This document shows, piece by piece, positions 35,488 to 43,474 of a DNA stretch of 64,000 nt. Below the pieces are notes generated by a model. It searched no databases and was not told where the DNA came from. It worked only from the letters and a program-made list of their open reading frames with translations. A program made the translations under genes and the position numbers. Source of the stretch: Holtiella tumoricola. Its GTDB lineage: Bacteria; Bacillota; Clostridia; Lachnospirales; Cellulosilyticaceae. How positions within the stretch are numbered: the stretch's first letter is position 1; each line of letters opens with the position of its first letter. Where the stretch lies: positions 124,001 to 188,000 of the forward strand of contig NZ_JAQIFT010000043.1 in assembly GCF_027857615.1 (NCBI RefSeq). Direction: 5' to 3'.

Positions 35488-37305
35488 ATGAGTCAACGTG
35501 GATTTGTAGGAGAATTAGCTGGAGGCAAAAGCATAAAAGGTCAAAAGGCTATGAATCAAGCAAAAAATAAAAAAGCAACACTGATTAGGCTAACCCTCTA
35601 TTTGATGCAATACAAATGGTTATTGTTGGGTGCATTTATCCTAACTGTAGGAAGCAATTTATTGGCCCTTATTGGTCCTATGCTTTCAGGTTATGCAGTA
35701 GATGCCATAGTGGGTGTTGGAAAAGTACAGTTTAATAAAGTCTTTTATTATGCAGGATGGATGATAGTCTTTTATCTCGTATCGAGTATACTTTCTTATT
35801 GGTTATCTGTCTTAATGATTACCATAAGTAAGAAGGTAGTAAAACGTATGAGAAAAGATGTATTTGATAAGCTGTTACAACTACCAGTCGGGTATTTTGA
35901 TACAAGGCAGACGGGGGATATTATCAGTCGTATTACTTATGACATAGATACGATTAATGGTTCTTTATCTAGTGATCTGATTCAGATGCTGACTACACTC
36001 ATTACTGTAACGGGTGCACTTTCAATGATGCTGGTGATTTCCAAAAGCCTAGTCTTAGTTTTTTGCTTTACAGTACCTTTATCTATAGGCATTACAAAGT
36101 TTATTACCAGTAAGACCAGACCACTCTTTAGAGAGCGATCAGCAAAGCTTGGATTACTTAATGGCTTTACAGAGGAGATGGTATCTGGACAAAAAACATT
36201 AAAAGCCTATACTCAAGAGGAGAATGTACTGGCTAAGTTTGGTAAGAAAAATAAAGAGGCAGTAGATGCTTATTATAAAGCCGATTATTATGGTGGAATG
36301 ACAGGGCCATGTGTTAACTTTATCAATAACTTATCCTTATCTCTTATCAGTGTATTTGGAGCCATGTTATTCTTAGCAGGTAAGATGACAATTGGTAACA
36401 TCTCTTCCTTTATTCTCTACTCTAGAAAGTTTTCTGGGCCTATTAATGAGGCTGCTAATATTGTGAGTGAGCTCCAATCATCTTTAGCTGCAACAGAACG
36501 CATCTTTAGTTTACTAGATGAACTCAATGAAATAGAGGATAGTGAAGGGGCCATAGCTCTTGGAAGTGAAGAAAAGGTACAAGGGAAAGTAGAGCTTAGT
36601 CATGTTCAGTTTGGATATGAAGAAGGAAAAACTATTATTCATGATCTATCCTTAAAGGTAGAACCAGGTAAGTTAATTGCCATTGTAGGTCCTACAGGGG
36701 CAGGGAAGACGACACTCATTAATCTCTTGATGCGTTTTTATGACATTCAAAGCGGCAAGATTTTAGTGGATGACCATTTAAGTACAGACCTCACTCGTGA
36801 GAGTCTTAGAAAGTCCTTTGCTATGGTATTACAGGATACTTGGTTATTCCATGGAACGATTTATGACAATCTTGCTTATGGCAAAGAAGGTGCAACAAGA
36901 GAAGAAGTTATGGAAGCCGCAAAAGCTGTTAAGATTCATTCATTTATTAAAAGACTACCTAAAGGGTATGATACAGTCATTAGTGATGAAGGGGCTAATA
37001 TTTCAAAAGGGCAGAAGCAGCTTCTAACTATTGCTAGAGCGATGTTATTAGATGCACCTATGCTCATCTTAGATGAGGCAACTTCTAATGTAGATACAAG
37101 AACGGAAATTCAAATAGGGCAGGCTATGCGAAAATTAATGGAGAATAAAACGTGCTTTGTCATTGCCCATCGCCTTTCGACGATTCAAAATGCAGATACT
37201 ATTTTAGTTGTAAGAGAAGGGAATGTAGTAGAGCAAGGCACACATGAAAGCCTAATGGCACAAAGAGGATTTTATTGTTCACTATATGAAGCTCAGTTTG
37301 CTTAA
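35488..37305 (+). CDS. Heterodimeric ABC exporter, catalytic half-transporter (TM288-like)
   Basis: Partner half-transporter of 605 residues, with a basic N-terminal extension of about 30 residues, six membrane helices and an ATPase domain. It has Walker A GPTGAGKTT, Walker B LILDEATSNVD with the catalytic Glu, and H-loop FVIAHRLSTI, so its own Walker motifs are canonical. Its signature reads ISKGQKQLL in place of LSGGQ. This is complementary to the first subunit: each heterodimer would have one active site and one degenerate site. GGGAGG lies 11 bases before the start, inside the end of the preceding gene, so the two are translationally coupled. Confidence 0.93.
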   Translation: MSQRGFVGELAGGKSIKGQKAMNQAKNKKATLIRLTLYLMQYKWLLLGAFILTVGSNLLALIGPMLSGYAVDAIVGVGKVQFNKVFYYAGWMIVFYLVSSILSYWLSVLMITISKKVVKRMRKDVFDKLLQLPVGYFDTRQTGDIISRITYDIDTINGSLSSDLIQMLTTLITVTGALSMMLVISKSLVLVFCFTVPLSIGITKFITSKTRPLFRERSAKLGLLNGFTEEMVSGQKTLKAYTQEENVLAKFGKKNKEAVDAYYKADYYGGMTGPCVNFINNLSLSLISVFGAMLFLAGKMTIGNISSFILYSRKFSGPINEAANIVSELQSSLAATERIFSLLDELNEIEDSEGAIALGSEEKVQGKVELSHVQFGYEEGKTIIHDLSLKVEPGKLIAIVGPTGAGKTTLINLLMRFYDIQSGKILVDDHLSTDLTRESLRKSFAMVLQDTWLFHGTIYDNLAYGKEGATREEVMEAAKAVKIHSFIKRLPKGYDTVISDEGANISKGQKQLLTIARAMLLDAPMLILDEATSNVDTRTEIQIGQAMRKLMENKTCFVIAHRLSTIQNADTILVVREGNVVEQGTHESLMAQRGFYCSLYEAQFA

Positions 37306-37388
37306 TATTAAGACATAAATTCTAATGATTGCAAGATAAGGTCTTCTAAGGGTAAAATAAGAGAGACTAACACTTAGGAGGTAGCTAG

Positions 37389-37646
37389 ATGGAAGGTTAT
37401 AAAAAGTTTCAAAATAAAGCATGTGAGTATTTTCCTTGCCATAAAATAGACAACATAGAAGACTTTAATTGTTTATTCTGTTATTGTCCTTTATATATGC
37501 TTAAAGAGGATTGCGGAGGTAACTATACATATTTAGAATCAGGTATTAAAAGCTGCATGGGCTGTACTAAAACCCATGGACCTAATGGTTATGAGTATGT
37601 ACAAGAAAAAATGAAACTTGTATTAGAGCGTGCAAAAAACAAATAA
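37389..37646 (+). CDS. Cysteine-rich small domain protein (PF04071-like)
   Basis: Short protein of 85 residues with eight cysteines: CEYFPCH, NCLFCYCPLY, DCGGNY and SCMGC. The pattern matches the cysteine-rich small domain family, presumed to bind metal (zinc or iron-sulfur). The family is often found near cobalamin-related genes, but none is present here. The start has AGGAGG at a good distance. It may be co-transcribed with the ferredoxin-like gene that follows. Its function is unknown. Confidence 0.85.
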   Translation: MEGYKKFQNKACEYFPCHKIDNIEDFNCLFCYCPLYMLKEDCGGNYTYLESGIKSCMGCTKTHGPNGYEYVQEKMKLVLERAKNK

Positions 37647-37741
37647 TAAGTTCAGAAAATATTTCTAAAAGATATTAGTTGATAATAATTATTTTATGTG
37701 TTATTCTACCTTCAAGAAAAGCAGAAAGTGTAGGAATAACT

Positions 37742-37972
37742 ATGAGTCCTATTGATGAACAAGCAATTAAAGATAGATTAACCAAGACATGTCCATGCCG
37801 CGTAGTTACACGCGCGGCTATTAAAGAAGCCATTGCAAATGGTGCAGATACATTGGAAAAAGTAAGAGCAGCAACAGGTGCTATGGCTGGCTCTTGTAGA
37901 GGCCAAAGATGCCGCTCAAGTATTGAGGGGTTACTAGAACAAGCAAGTTGGGAAAAAGATTTAGAGATTTAG
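37742..37972 (+). CDS. BFD-like [2Fe-2S]-binding protein
   Basis: Small protein of 76 residues whose CPCRVVTRAAIKEAI and SCRGQRC segments provide the four cysteines of a BFD (bacterioferritin-associated ferredoxin-like) [2Fe-2S] domain. Such stand-alone domains serve in iron release or as electron-transfer modules. The open frame extends to 37679, but the extra 21 residues are hydrophobic and unrelated, and AGGAAT lies before the ATG at 37742. It is followed by a very strong bidirectional terminator. No bacterioferritin or oxidoreductase gene is adjacent. Confidence 0.82.
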   Translation: MSPIDEQAIKDRLTKTCPCRVVTRAAIKEAIANGADTLEKVRAATGAMAGSCRGQRCRSSIEGLLEQASWEKDLEI

Positions 37973-37980
37973 AAGATAAA

Positions 37981-38040
37981 AGTAATAAAAGGAAACCTCC
38001 TATCACTGAGATCAGTTTTAGGAGGTTTCCTTTTATTACT
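37981..38040. terminator. Strong bidirectional terminator
   Basis: A perfect 22-bp inverted repeat (37981-38002 with 38019-38040, core GGAAACCTCC/GGAGGTTTCC) with an extra inner ACTGA/TCAGT pair. It serves the ferredoxin-like gene on the plus strand and the ABC-F gene on the minus strand. Confidence 0.92.
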
Positions 38041-38051
38041 CATATATTTTT

Positions 38052-39791
38052 TTAAAGCTGTTGAATAAGTGTTGCTAACTCTTCACAAAGGATATTTGCA
38101 CGAACAAAATCGTTTTCTTTTAATGCAAGCTCAATTTTGAGTTCAACATCTTTTTTCTTTTGTTCAATTTCTAAATAATCTTTATTAAAATGATTTGCAT
38201 AAATCATCTTTCTAAATTTACGCATACTCATTTTTCTAACTGTTTTATCGTCAATAATCAAAACAGCATCCATACAGTTGATAATGGAGTAGAAGTCATG
38301 GGAAATCATAAGAATGGCACCGTTGTAGTCAGTAAGTGCTTTTTCTAATGCGATTTGTGAATAAGTATCTAAATGACTTGTTGGCTCATCGAGAAGTAGG
38401 AAATCAGCATTAAGTAAAGACAGTTTAGCAAGTTGAAGCATATTTTTTTCGCCACCAGATAAGGTGCTTATTTTAGTCTGAAGACTTTTTTCTTCAAGGC
38501 TATATTTCATAAGGTGTAAGTGAATGGCTTCATCTGTTGTTAAGCCAGCTTCAAAGAATACTTCGCGGATAGTTTGAGATTCGTCCAACATTTCACCTTG
38601 AAGTTGAGATAAAAGGGCTACTTGAGCATCTTCACTAAACGCAATGGCTTGATGCTCATTTTTAAAGATTGCACGAAGAAGTGTAGACTTCCCACAACCA
38701 TTTGGACCGATAAGGGCGATTTTCTCTGTAGATTTAACCTCAAAGTTAACATTTTCTAAAAGTGGTTCATTGAAGGCAACGCTGTACCCATTTACTTGTA
38801 GTACAGTGCTTTCTTCACTTTTTTCATCTGTAGCAAATTGAATTTCTGGCTGCTTGATTGCTAAGAATGGTGCTTTGATTCTACGTGCTTCTAAGCGTTC
38901 TTGTATTTTAACGCGGGCTTTTAAAGCTTTTCCACGAGCAGGCTCAGAATTGTTAGTTGCTGCTGTTCTTAGTTTGTTGATTAATTGATTGTTTCTTTCG
39001 ATTTCTTCTGTATCAGCAGTAGCCAGTTCTTGAAGTTCAATTTTATTTTCGAGTAATGAGAAATTATAATCGATATAACGTCCGTCAAATTCTTGAAGGT
39101 CCATGTTTTCAAGATGAATAATTTTATTGAAGCAGTGGTTGAGCAGATATCTATTATGTGTAATAACCAGCAATGTACCTTTGTGTGCATTGATTAGATT
39201 CTTAAGAGAATTAAGATTTTCAAAATCTAAAAAGACATCAGGTTCATCCATAATGAGTAGGTCTTTACTTGTGAGCATTTCTTTAATAACTTGAATAAGT
39301 TTGAACTCACCACCACTTAGTTTAGAAACCATAAGATTTTCGTGTTTACTAAGGTTAGCCAAGCTAAGTTGTTTAGTAATTTTACTTTCAAAATCATCTC
39401 CGCCAATGGCTTCAAAGGCATCTAGTGCTTCTTGATACTTTTCAAGTAAAGTCTCAAGGTCAGAAGCGGTTTCCATTTCAGTACAGATAGATGTGATTTC
39501 ATTTTGTAGCTTGATAAAGGTTTCTCCAATATATTCAAAAACAGTCATTTCATTAGTAGTATCTAATCCACTAAACTGGCTGACATAGCCGATTCTACAA
39601 TTTGGAGCAATTTCCAAGTCGCCATCATACATATATTTTTCAGGATCCATAATCATATCAATAAGCGTACTTTTTCCACTACCGCTTGTACCGATGAAGG
39701 CACAGTGTTGTCCTTCTTCTATTGTAAATGAAATATTATTATAGAGATCTTTGTCCGGGAAGGAGTAAGATAAGTTATCAACTTTTATCAT
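38052..39791 (-). CDS. ABC-F family ATPase, possibly ribosome-protecting
   Basis: Soluble tandem ATPase of 579 residues with no membrane helices. The first domain has Walker A GTSGSGKST, signature KLSGGEFKLIQ and Walker B LLIMDEPDVF. An interdomain linker (about residues 245-320) ends in the basic ARGKALKARVKIQERLEARR-type helix pair. The second domain has GPNGCGKST, LSGGEKNML and LLLDEPTSHLD. A C-terminal coiled coil of about 45 residues closes the protein. Both catalytic Glu residues are present. ABC-F proteins bind the ribosomal E site; some remove antibiotics and others aid translation. The leader upstream, with a short peptide overlapping a terminator, favours an antibiotic-inducible type (compare vmlR, lsa, vga). 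The resistance spectrum cannot be told. Confidence 0.9.
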   Translation of the reverse strand: MIKVDNLSYSFPDKDLYNNISFTIEEGQHCAFIGTSGSGKSTLIDMIMDPEKYMYDGDLEIAPNCRIGYVSQFSGLDTTNEMTVFEYIGETFIKLQNEITSICTEMETASDLETLLEKYQEALDAFEAIGGDDFESKITKQLSLANLSKHENLMVSKLSGGEFKLIQVIKEMLTSKDLLIMDEPDVFLDFENLNSLKNLINAHKGTLLVITHNRYLLNHCFNKIIHLENMDLQEFDGRYIDYNFSLLENKIELQELATADTEEIERNNQLINKLRTAATNNSEPARGKALKARVKIQERLEARRIKAPFLAIKQPEIQFATDEKSEESTVLQVNGYSVAFNEPLLENVNFEVKSTEKIALIGPNGCGKSTLLRAIFKNEHQAIAFSEDAQVALLSQLQGEMLDESQTIREVFFEAGLTTDEAIHLHLMKYSLEEKSLQTKISTLSGGEKNMLQLAKLSLLNADFLLLDEPTSHLDTYSQIALEKALTDYNGAILMISHDFYSIINCMDAVLIIDDKTVRKMSMRKFRKMIYANHFNKDYLEIEQKKKDVELKIELALKENDFVRANILCEELATLIQQL

Positions 39792-39805
39792 ATTTATACC
39801 TCTCT

Positions 39806-39847
39806 CTAAACATTAAAAAAGAGCTTATGAAACAAGCTCTCTTTCAT
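39806..39847 (-). CDS. Putative 13-codon leader peptide of ABC-F gene
   Basis: On the minus strand an ATG at 39847 opens a 13-residue frame, MKESLFHKLFFNV, ending with TAG at 39808-39806. The frame runs through the terminator hairpin described next and stops within the region just before the ABC-F ribosome site. A ribosome stalled by an antibiotic on this frame would stop the terminator from folding. No Shine-Dalgarno is visible before its ATG, which is the main weakness of the call. Confidence 0.45.
   Translation of the reverse strand: MKESLFHKLFFNV
39815..39840 (-). terminator. Leader terminator (attenuator) of ABC-F gene
   Basis: On the minus strand AGAGCTT (39840-39834) pairs with AAGCTCT (39826-39820) around a 7-base loop, followed by six T's (39820-39815). 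It ends 24 bases before the ABC-F start codon and downstream of its promoter, so it should stop transcription unless prevented. Bases 39869-39860 (AACATTAAAA) can also pair exactly with 39818-39809 (TTTTAATGTT), enclosing the hairpin. Confidence 0.75.
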
Positions 39848-39872
39848 AGTGTAATTTGATTTTAATGTTGGT

Positions 39873-39901
39873 AGCATAACATTTTTTTCGACAAATTTCA
39901 A
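39873..39901 (-). promoter_or_regulatory. Putative promoter of ABC-F gene
   Basis: On the minus strand TTGAAA (39901-39896) and TATGCT (39878-39873) are 17 bases apart. Transcription would start near 39866, giving a 75-base leader that contains the short peptide frame and attenuator. Confidence 0.6.
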
Positions 39902-39955
39902 TTACTTCTTGCGAAAGATATTTTAGGAAATAAATGACATATATGAAAAAATGTA

Positions 39956-40004
39956 TTGACAGCTAAAAAAACTAAGTCTATACTTCTTGATATAAATTCA
40001 AGAA
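39956..40004 (+). promoter_or_regulatory. Strong promoter with dyad at the transcription start
   Basis: A consensus -35 TTGACA (39956-39961) and TATACT (39979-39984) are 17 bases apart. A 7-bp inverted repeat TTCTTGA (39984-39990) and TCAAGAA (39998-40004) covers the predicted start near 39991, a position typical of a repressor operator. It faces the amino-acid transporter operon, about 200 bases upstream of its first codon. Confidence 0.7.
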
Positions 40005-40033
40005 AACATCTACATATTAAATAGGTAGGTTGC

Positions 40034-40072
40034 AAAGGTGCAATTTGTTGAAAAAGCAAATTGCACCTTTTT
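40034..40072 (+). terminator. Leader terminator 1 of amino-acid transporter operon
   Basis: A perfect 14-bp stem, AAAGGTGCAATTTG (40034-40047) with CAAATTGCACCTTT (40057-40070), and a T-run. No gene on the plus strand ends here, so it terminates a leader RNA of about 80 bases made from the promoter at 39956. Confidence 0.82.
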
Positions 40073-40122
40073 GTTATATAACCATTAAAAATAAGAATAA
40101 ATAAAATAAGTGAAATTAACAA

Positions 40123-40165
40123 AGGCGTTAGTATCTAATTATGATTAGAGCTAGCGCCTATTTTG
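40123..40165 (+). terminator. Leader terminator 2 of amino-acid transporter operon
   Basis: AGGCGTTAG (40123-40131) pairs with CTAGCGCCT (40151-40159, one G-U), with an inner CTAAT/ATTAG stem, followed by ATTTTGTTTATTT. It lies 32 bases before the start codon of the binding-protein gene. No T-box, SAM or other familiar riboswitch core was recognised between 39991 and 40196. Confidence 0.7.
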
Positions 40166-40196
40166 TTTATTTAAAAATCCAAAGGAGGCAGAGTAT

Positions 40197-41072
40197 ATGA
40201 AAAGAATGAAAATGTTAGTAAAAGCTATGGGTGTATGTACAGTGATTACAATGATGAGTTTAACATTAGGTGGATGTAGTAAGAGTGATACAAAAACAGT
40301 AGAAACAACTAAAGGAAGCGAGGGGGAAAGTGAAAAGGATGCGTCAGATAAAATAAAGGTATCAGTAGGAATTGGTAATATTTTTGTACCCTTTTGCTAT
40401 TTAGATGATGATGAAAACCCAGCAGGTTACGACTATGAGGTTGTGTGTGCCGTAGCAGAGAAATTAGAGGATAAATACGAATTTACTATTAATCCTGATG
40501 ACTTTAGTAACTTACTTATTGGGCTGGATACGAAAAAGTATGATATGGCAGTACATCACTTTGGCTATACAGATGAGAGAGCAGAAAATTATCTCTATGC
40601 AGAAGAAGCTGATATGTACTTTGGTAGTTTCCATGTAGGTTATTTAAAAGGAAGAACAGGTATTACAGATTTTGAGAGTTGTAAAGGATTAACAGCTGTT
40701 ACAACAAATGGAACAATGGCTGAGACCATACTCCTTAACTGGAACAAAGAGAACCCTGATAGTAGCCTTAAAGTGGAGTATGCAACAGACTTATCCGTTA
40801 TTGCAACAGGTATAAAAAATGGCCTCTATGATGTATTTATCGAGAGTGAATACGATTTGAATTTATTTAATTCAAAATACGATAATGTCTTAGCTTATAG
40901 CGATTACAATATAACGCCAGAAGGCTATAATGATGGTGCTTATTTCATCTATCCAAAAGGAGCAGAAGAACTTCAACAAGATGTGGATACAGCGATTCGT
41001 GAATTACGAGAAGAAGGGATATTAAAAGGAATCTCAGAAGAAATTTTAGGTAAAGACTACTCAAAAAAATAA
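40197..41072 (+). CDS. Amino-acid ABC transporter substrate-binding lipoprotein (family 3)
   Basis: Surface receptor of 291 residues, periplasmic-binding-protein-like II fold of the polar-amino-acid class. The signal peptide ends in TLGG with lipidated Cys27, followed by a Glu/Lys/Ser-rich tether. The mature fold starts at IKVSVGIGNIFVPFCYLDDDENPAGYDYEV, where the PAGYDYEV segment matches the usual P-x-G-[FY]-[ED]-x-[DE]. AAGGAGG stands before the start. The next three genes encode two permeases and an ATPase. Metabolic partners in the operon (M20 deacylase and PatB-type C-S lyase) suggest a sulfur amino acid such as cystine or an N-acyl or S-substituted cysteine; this is inference. Confidence 0.92.
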   Translation: MKRMKMLVKAMGVCTVITMMSLTLGGCSKSDTKTVETTKGSEGESEKDASDKIKVSVGIGNIFVPFCYLDDDENPAGYDYEVVCAVAEKLEDKYEFTINPDDFSNLLIGLDTKKYDMAVHHFGYTDERAENYLYAEEADMYFGSFHVGYLKGRTGITDFESCKGLTAVTTNGTMAETILLNWNKENPDSSLKVEYATDLSVIATGIKNGLYDVFIESEYDLNLFNSKYDNVLAYSDYNITPEGYNDGAYFIYPKGAEELQQDVDTAIRELREEGILKGISEEILGKDYSKK

Positions 41073-41100
41073 AGTGTTTGAAATAGGAAGGAGGGATAGT

Positions 41101-41838
41101 ATGTTTGAATGGGGAAGAGTTATAGAATATTTTCCAACGATTATTCAAAAGTTTCCGATTACCTTGCAAATCGTTCTTGGGTCATTTGTAATGGGGGTAA
41201 CCTTGGGATGTATTTTAGCAATTATTAGAATTAGAAAGGTTGTTGTACTCGATCAGATTGTTACCATATTTATTTCCTATATAAGATGTACACCCGTTAT
41301 ATGCCAGATGTTTGTTGTCTATTTTGGGGCTCCAGCCGTCTTGAAGTCATTAGGTGTAGATATAGCTGAGATTAATAATATAGTTTATGTATTGTTGGCT
41401 TATGGACTTAATATGGCCGGATTTATGGGAGAAACGATTAGGGCTGCTATTTTGGCAGTTCCTACAGGTCAAACAGAAGCCGGTCGTGCCGCAGGTTTAA
41501 CGGAAACACAAACTATGGTGCATGTTATTGCACCACAAGCATTGCGTATTGCCCTACCAACTTTTGGCACAATTTTTATTTCCTTATTCCAAGCAACGGC
41601 CTTAGCATACTTAGTTGGTGTCATCGATATGATTGGGAAAGCGGTATCCATTGGTGCTAAGACCGGTCATGTATTAGAAGGCTATGTATGCTGTGCCATT
41701 GTATTTGCACTGATTAGTATTGTAATGGAACAGATCTTTAACTATATAAATAGGAAGTTAGACTTTGGCAAGAGCGGACATAAAATCACTAAAAAGTATA
41801 GAGTAGCTAAAAAAGTGGAGGAGGTGGCAAGTGTATGA
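41101..41838 (+). CDS. Amino-acid ABC transporter permease 1 (HisM/TcyL-like)
   Basis: Membrane subunit of 245 residues with about five helices. It has the polar-amino-acid permease signature: PITLQIVLGSFVMG near the start, FISYIRCTPVICQMFVVYFG, and the EAA loop GQTEAGRAAGLTETQTMVHVIAPQALRIALPT. The open frame begins at 41074, but AAGGAGGG directly before the ATG at 41101 fixes the start. It overlaps the second permease by 4 bases. It pairs with that subunit, because the operon encodes two different permeases. Confidence 0.93.
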   Translation: MFEWGRVIEYFPTIIQKFPITLQIVLGSFVMGVTLGCILAIIRIRKVVVLDQIVTIFISYIRCTPVICQMFVVYFGAPAVLKSLGVDIAEINNIVYVLLAYGLNMAGFMGETIRAAILAVPTGQTEAGRAAGLTETQTMVHVIAPQALRIALPTFGTIFISLFQATALAYLVGVIDMIGKAVSIGAKTGHVLEGYVCCAIVFALISIVMEQIFNYINRKLDFGKSGHKITKKYRVAKKVEEVASV

Positions 41839-42539
41839 TTAATGGCGATTACTTTATGATGTGTTTAAAAGCAGCAATAACTTATATTCCCCAGAATCTC
41901 ATGATGAGTTTGATTACACTTGCAATTAGTGTATTCGTAGGAACATTTATTGCAATGGCACGTACGTATCAAGTGAGAGGATTTAAGCAGTTATTTGATG
42001 TAGTGCTTGCCTTACTAAAGGCGTTACCGCCTAACCTTATTTTACTAATCGTATTTATTATTTATAATTCAAATTTTACTAAGATTATGCAGGTACTACA
42101 CCTTAATATTAGTATTAAGGATGTGAATTTAATGTATGTTGCTATTGTTGCCCTTACGATCTGCTGTTTACCAGGTATTTCTGAGGTGATTCGATCAGGC
42201 CTTATGGCCGTTGATCATGGACAATATGAAGCAGGTTATGCTATAGGACTTACCAAGTTACAGACTTTCTTCCATATTATTGCACCACAAGCAATACGTG
42301 CAGTTATTCCACCCATTACAAATAGCATTTTATCTTTAGTAAAGGCAACAGCATTGGTGAATGTTATAGGTGTTGTAGATATTATGAATGGAGCTAAAAT
42401 TGCAGGAAATACGTATTATTGTTATATGGAAGCTTACCTTGCAGCGGCGTTAGTATTTTGGGTAATAGGCCTTATGTTAGAAGTGTTTAGCCATAAAGTT
42501 GAGGGGATTTTTTCACAGAGTGTAAAGAAGTTAGCATAA
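41835..42539 (+). CDS. Amino-acid ABC transporter permease 2
   Basis: Second permease subunit, 234 residues, with the same fold and EAA loop (GQYEAGYAIGLTKLQTFFHIIAPQAIRAVIPP). ATG 41835 overlaps the stop of permease 1 (ATGA), with GGAGGAGG shortly upstream, so the two are translationally coupled. A heterodimeric membrane core is expected, like the TcyL/TcyM cystine system or YxeN-type systems of Bacillus, but no close match can be claimed by eye. Confidence 0.93.
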   Translation: MINGDYFMMCLKAAITYIPQNLMMSLITLAISVFVGTFIAMARTYQVRGFKQLFDVVLALLKALPPNLILLIVFIIYNSNFTKIMQVLHLNISIKDVNLMYVAIVALTICCLPGISEVIRSGLMAVDHGQYEAGYAIGLTKLQTFFHIIAPQAIRAVIPPITNSILSLVKATALVNVIGVVDIMNGAKIAGNTYYCYMEAYLAAALVFWVIGLMLEVFSHKVEGIFSQSVKKLA

Positions 42540-42567
42540 AGATTAAGTGATAGAGGGGGCTTATAAT

Positions 42568-43332
42568 ATGTCTGTATTAGAAGTTAAAAACGTTAAAAAG
42601 AGATTTGGAGAAAATGTGATCTTAAAAGGTATTGACCTTACTGTAAATAAAGGAGATGTAATTGTTATTTTAGGACCAAGTGGTTCAGGTAAAACTACAT
42701 TTCTAAGATGTTTAAATCTTTTAGAAAAGCCTGATTCAGGCGAATTAGACTTATGTGGTAAGAATTATAATCTTCAAAAGGTAAGTAATAAGGAAAAACT
42801 AGAAATTAGAAGAACCAGCTCATTTGTATTTCAAAATTATAATTTATTTGCCAATAAGACAGTCTTACAAAATGTTACGTTGGGGCTTACATTAGCAAGA
42901 AAAGTAAAGAAAGCAGAAGCGAATGAAATAGGGAGATCCTTTTTAGATAAGGTTGGGCTTGCAGGCAAATATGACTATTATCCAGCTCAGCTATCAGGAG
43001 GGATGCAGCAAAGGGTAGGAATTGCTAGAGCAATGGCTGCTAATCCAGAGGTTATCTTATTTGATGAGCCCACATCTGCATTGGATCCAGAATTAATAGG
43101 CGAAGTCTTAATGGTCATGAAGCAATTTGCAAAAGATGGTGTAACTATGATTGTCGTAACACATGAAATGGGATTTGCTAGAGAAGTTGCCAACCAAGTA
43201 ATCTTTATGGCAGATGGTGTTATTGTAGAAAAAGGCACACCTGAGCAAATATTTGATAATCCACAAGAAGAAAGAACAAAAACATTTTTAAAGCGTATTC
43301 TTAAAACAGAAGACCAAGTGCAGCTTGTATAA
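42568..43332 (+). CDS. Amino-acid ABC transporter ATP-binding protein (GlnQ/TcyN class)
   Basis: ATPase subunit of 254 residues: Walker A GPSGSGKTT, Q-loop VFQNYNLFANKT, signature LSGGMQQRV, Walker B VILFDEPTSALDPE and H-loop VVTHEMGFAREVA, all typical of polar-amino-acid importers. The open frame starts at 42547, but GAGGGGG at 42553-42559 precedes the ATG at 42568, where the conserved MSVLEVKNVKKRFG begins. It completes the importer. Confidence 0.95.
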   Translation: MSVLEVKNVKKRFGENVILKGIDLTVNKGDVIVILGPSGSGKTTFLRCLNLLEKPDSGELDLCGKNYNLQKVSNKEKLEIRRTSSFVFQNYNLFANKTVLQNVTLGLTLARKVKKAEANEIGRSFLDKVGLAGKYDYYPAQLSGGMQQRVGIARAMAANPEVILFDEPTSALDPELIGEVLMVMKQFAKDGVTMIVVTHEMGFAREVANQVIFMADGVIVEKGTPEQIFDNPQEERTKTFLKRILKTEDQVQLV

Positions 43333-43474
43333 ATAGGTTTAAATCTTAGGGGGATAGATAAAGGAAATAAGGAATAGAAAATAACAAATAAGAAATAAGA
43401 AAGGGGGAAGGGGTATAGATATCAATAGAACCATTCAATTATGTGCGCATCAGGTAGAAGAATATACGATTGAG

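Noticed and set aside
39898..40122. Minus-strand frame of 74 codons upstream of the ABC-F gene
   Set aside because: It overlaps the plus-strand promoter and leader terminator and shows no protein family likeness; the region is better explained as regulatory.
39991..40196. T-box or SAM riboswitch controlling the amino-acid operon
   Set aside because: The T-box AGGGTGGNACCGCG segment and SAM core motifs are absent; only a dyad and two terminators are visible.
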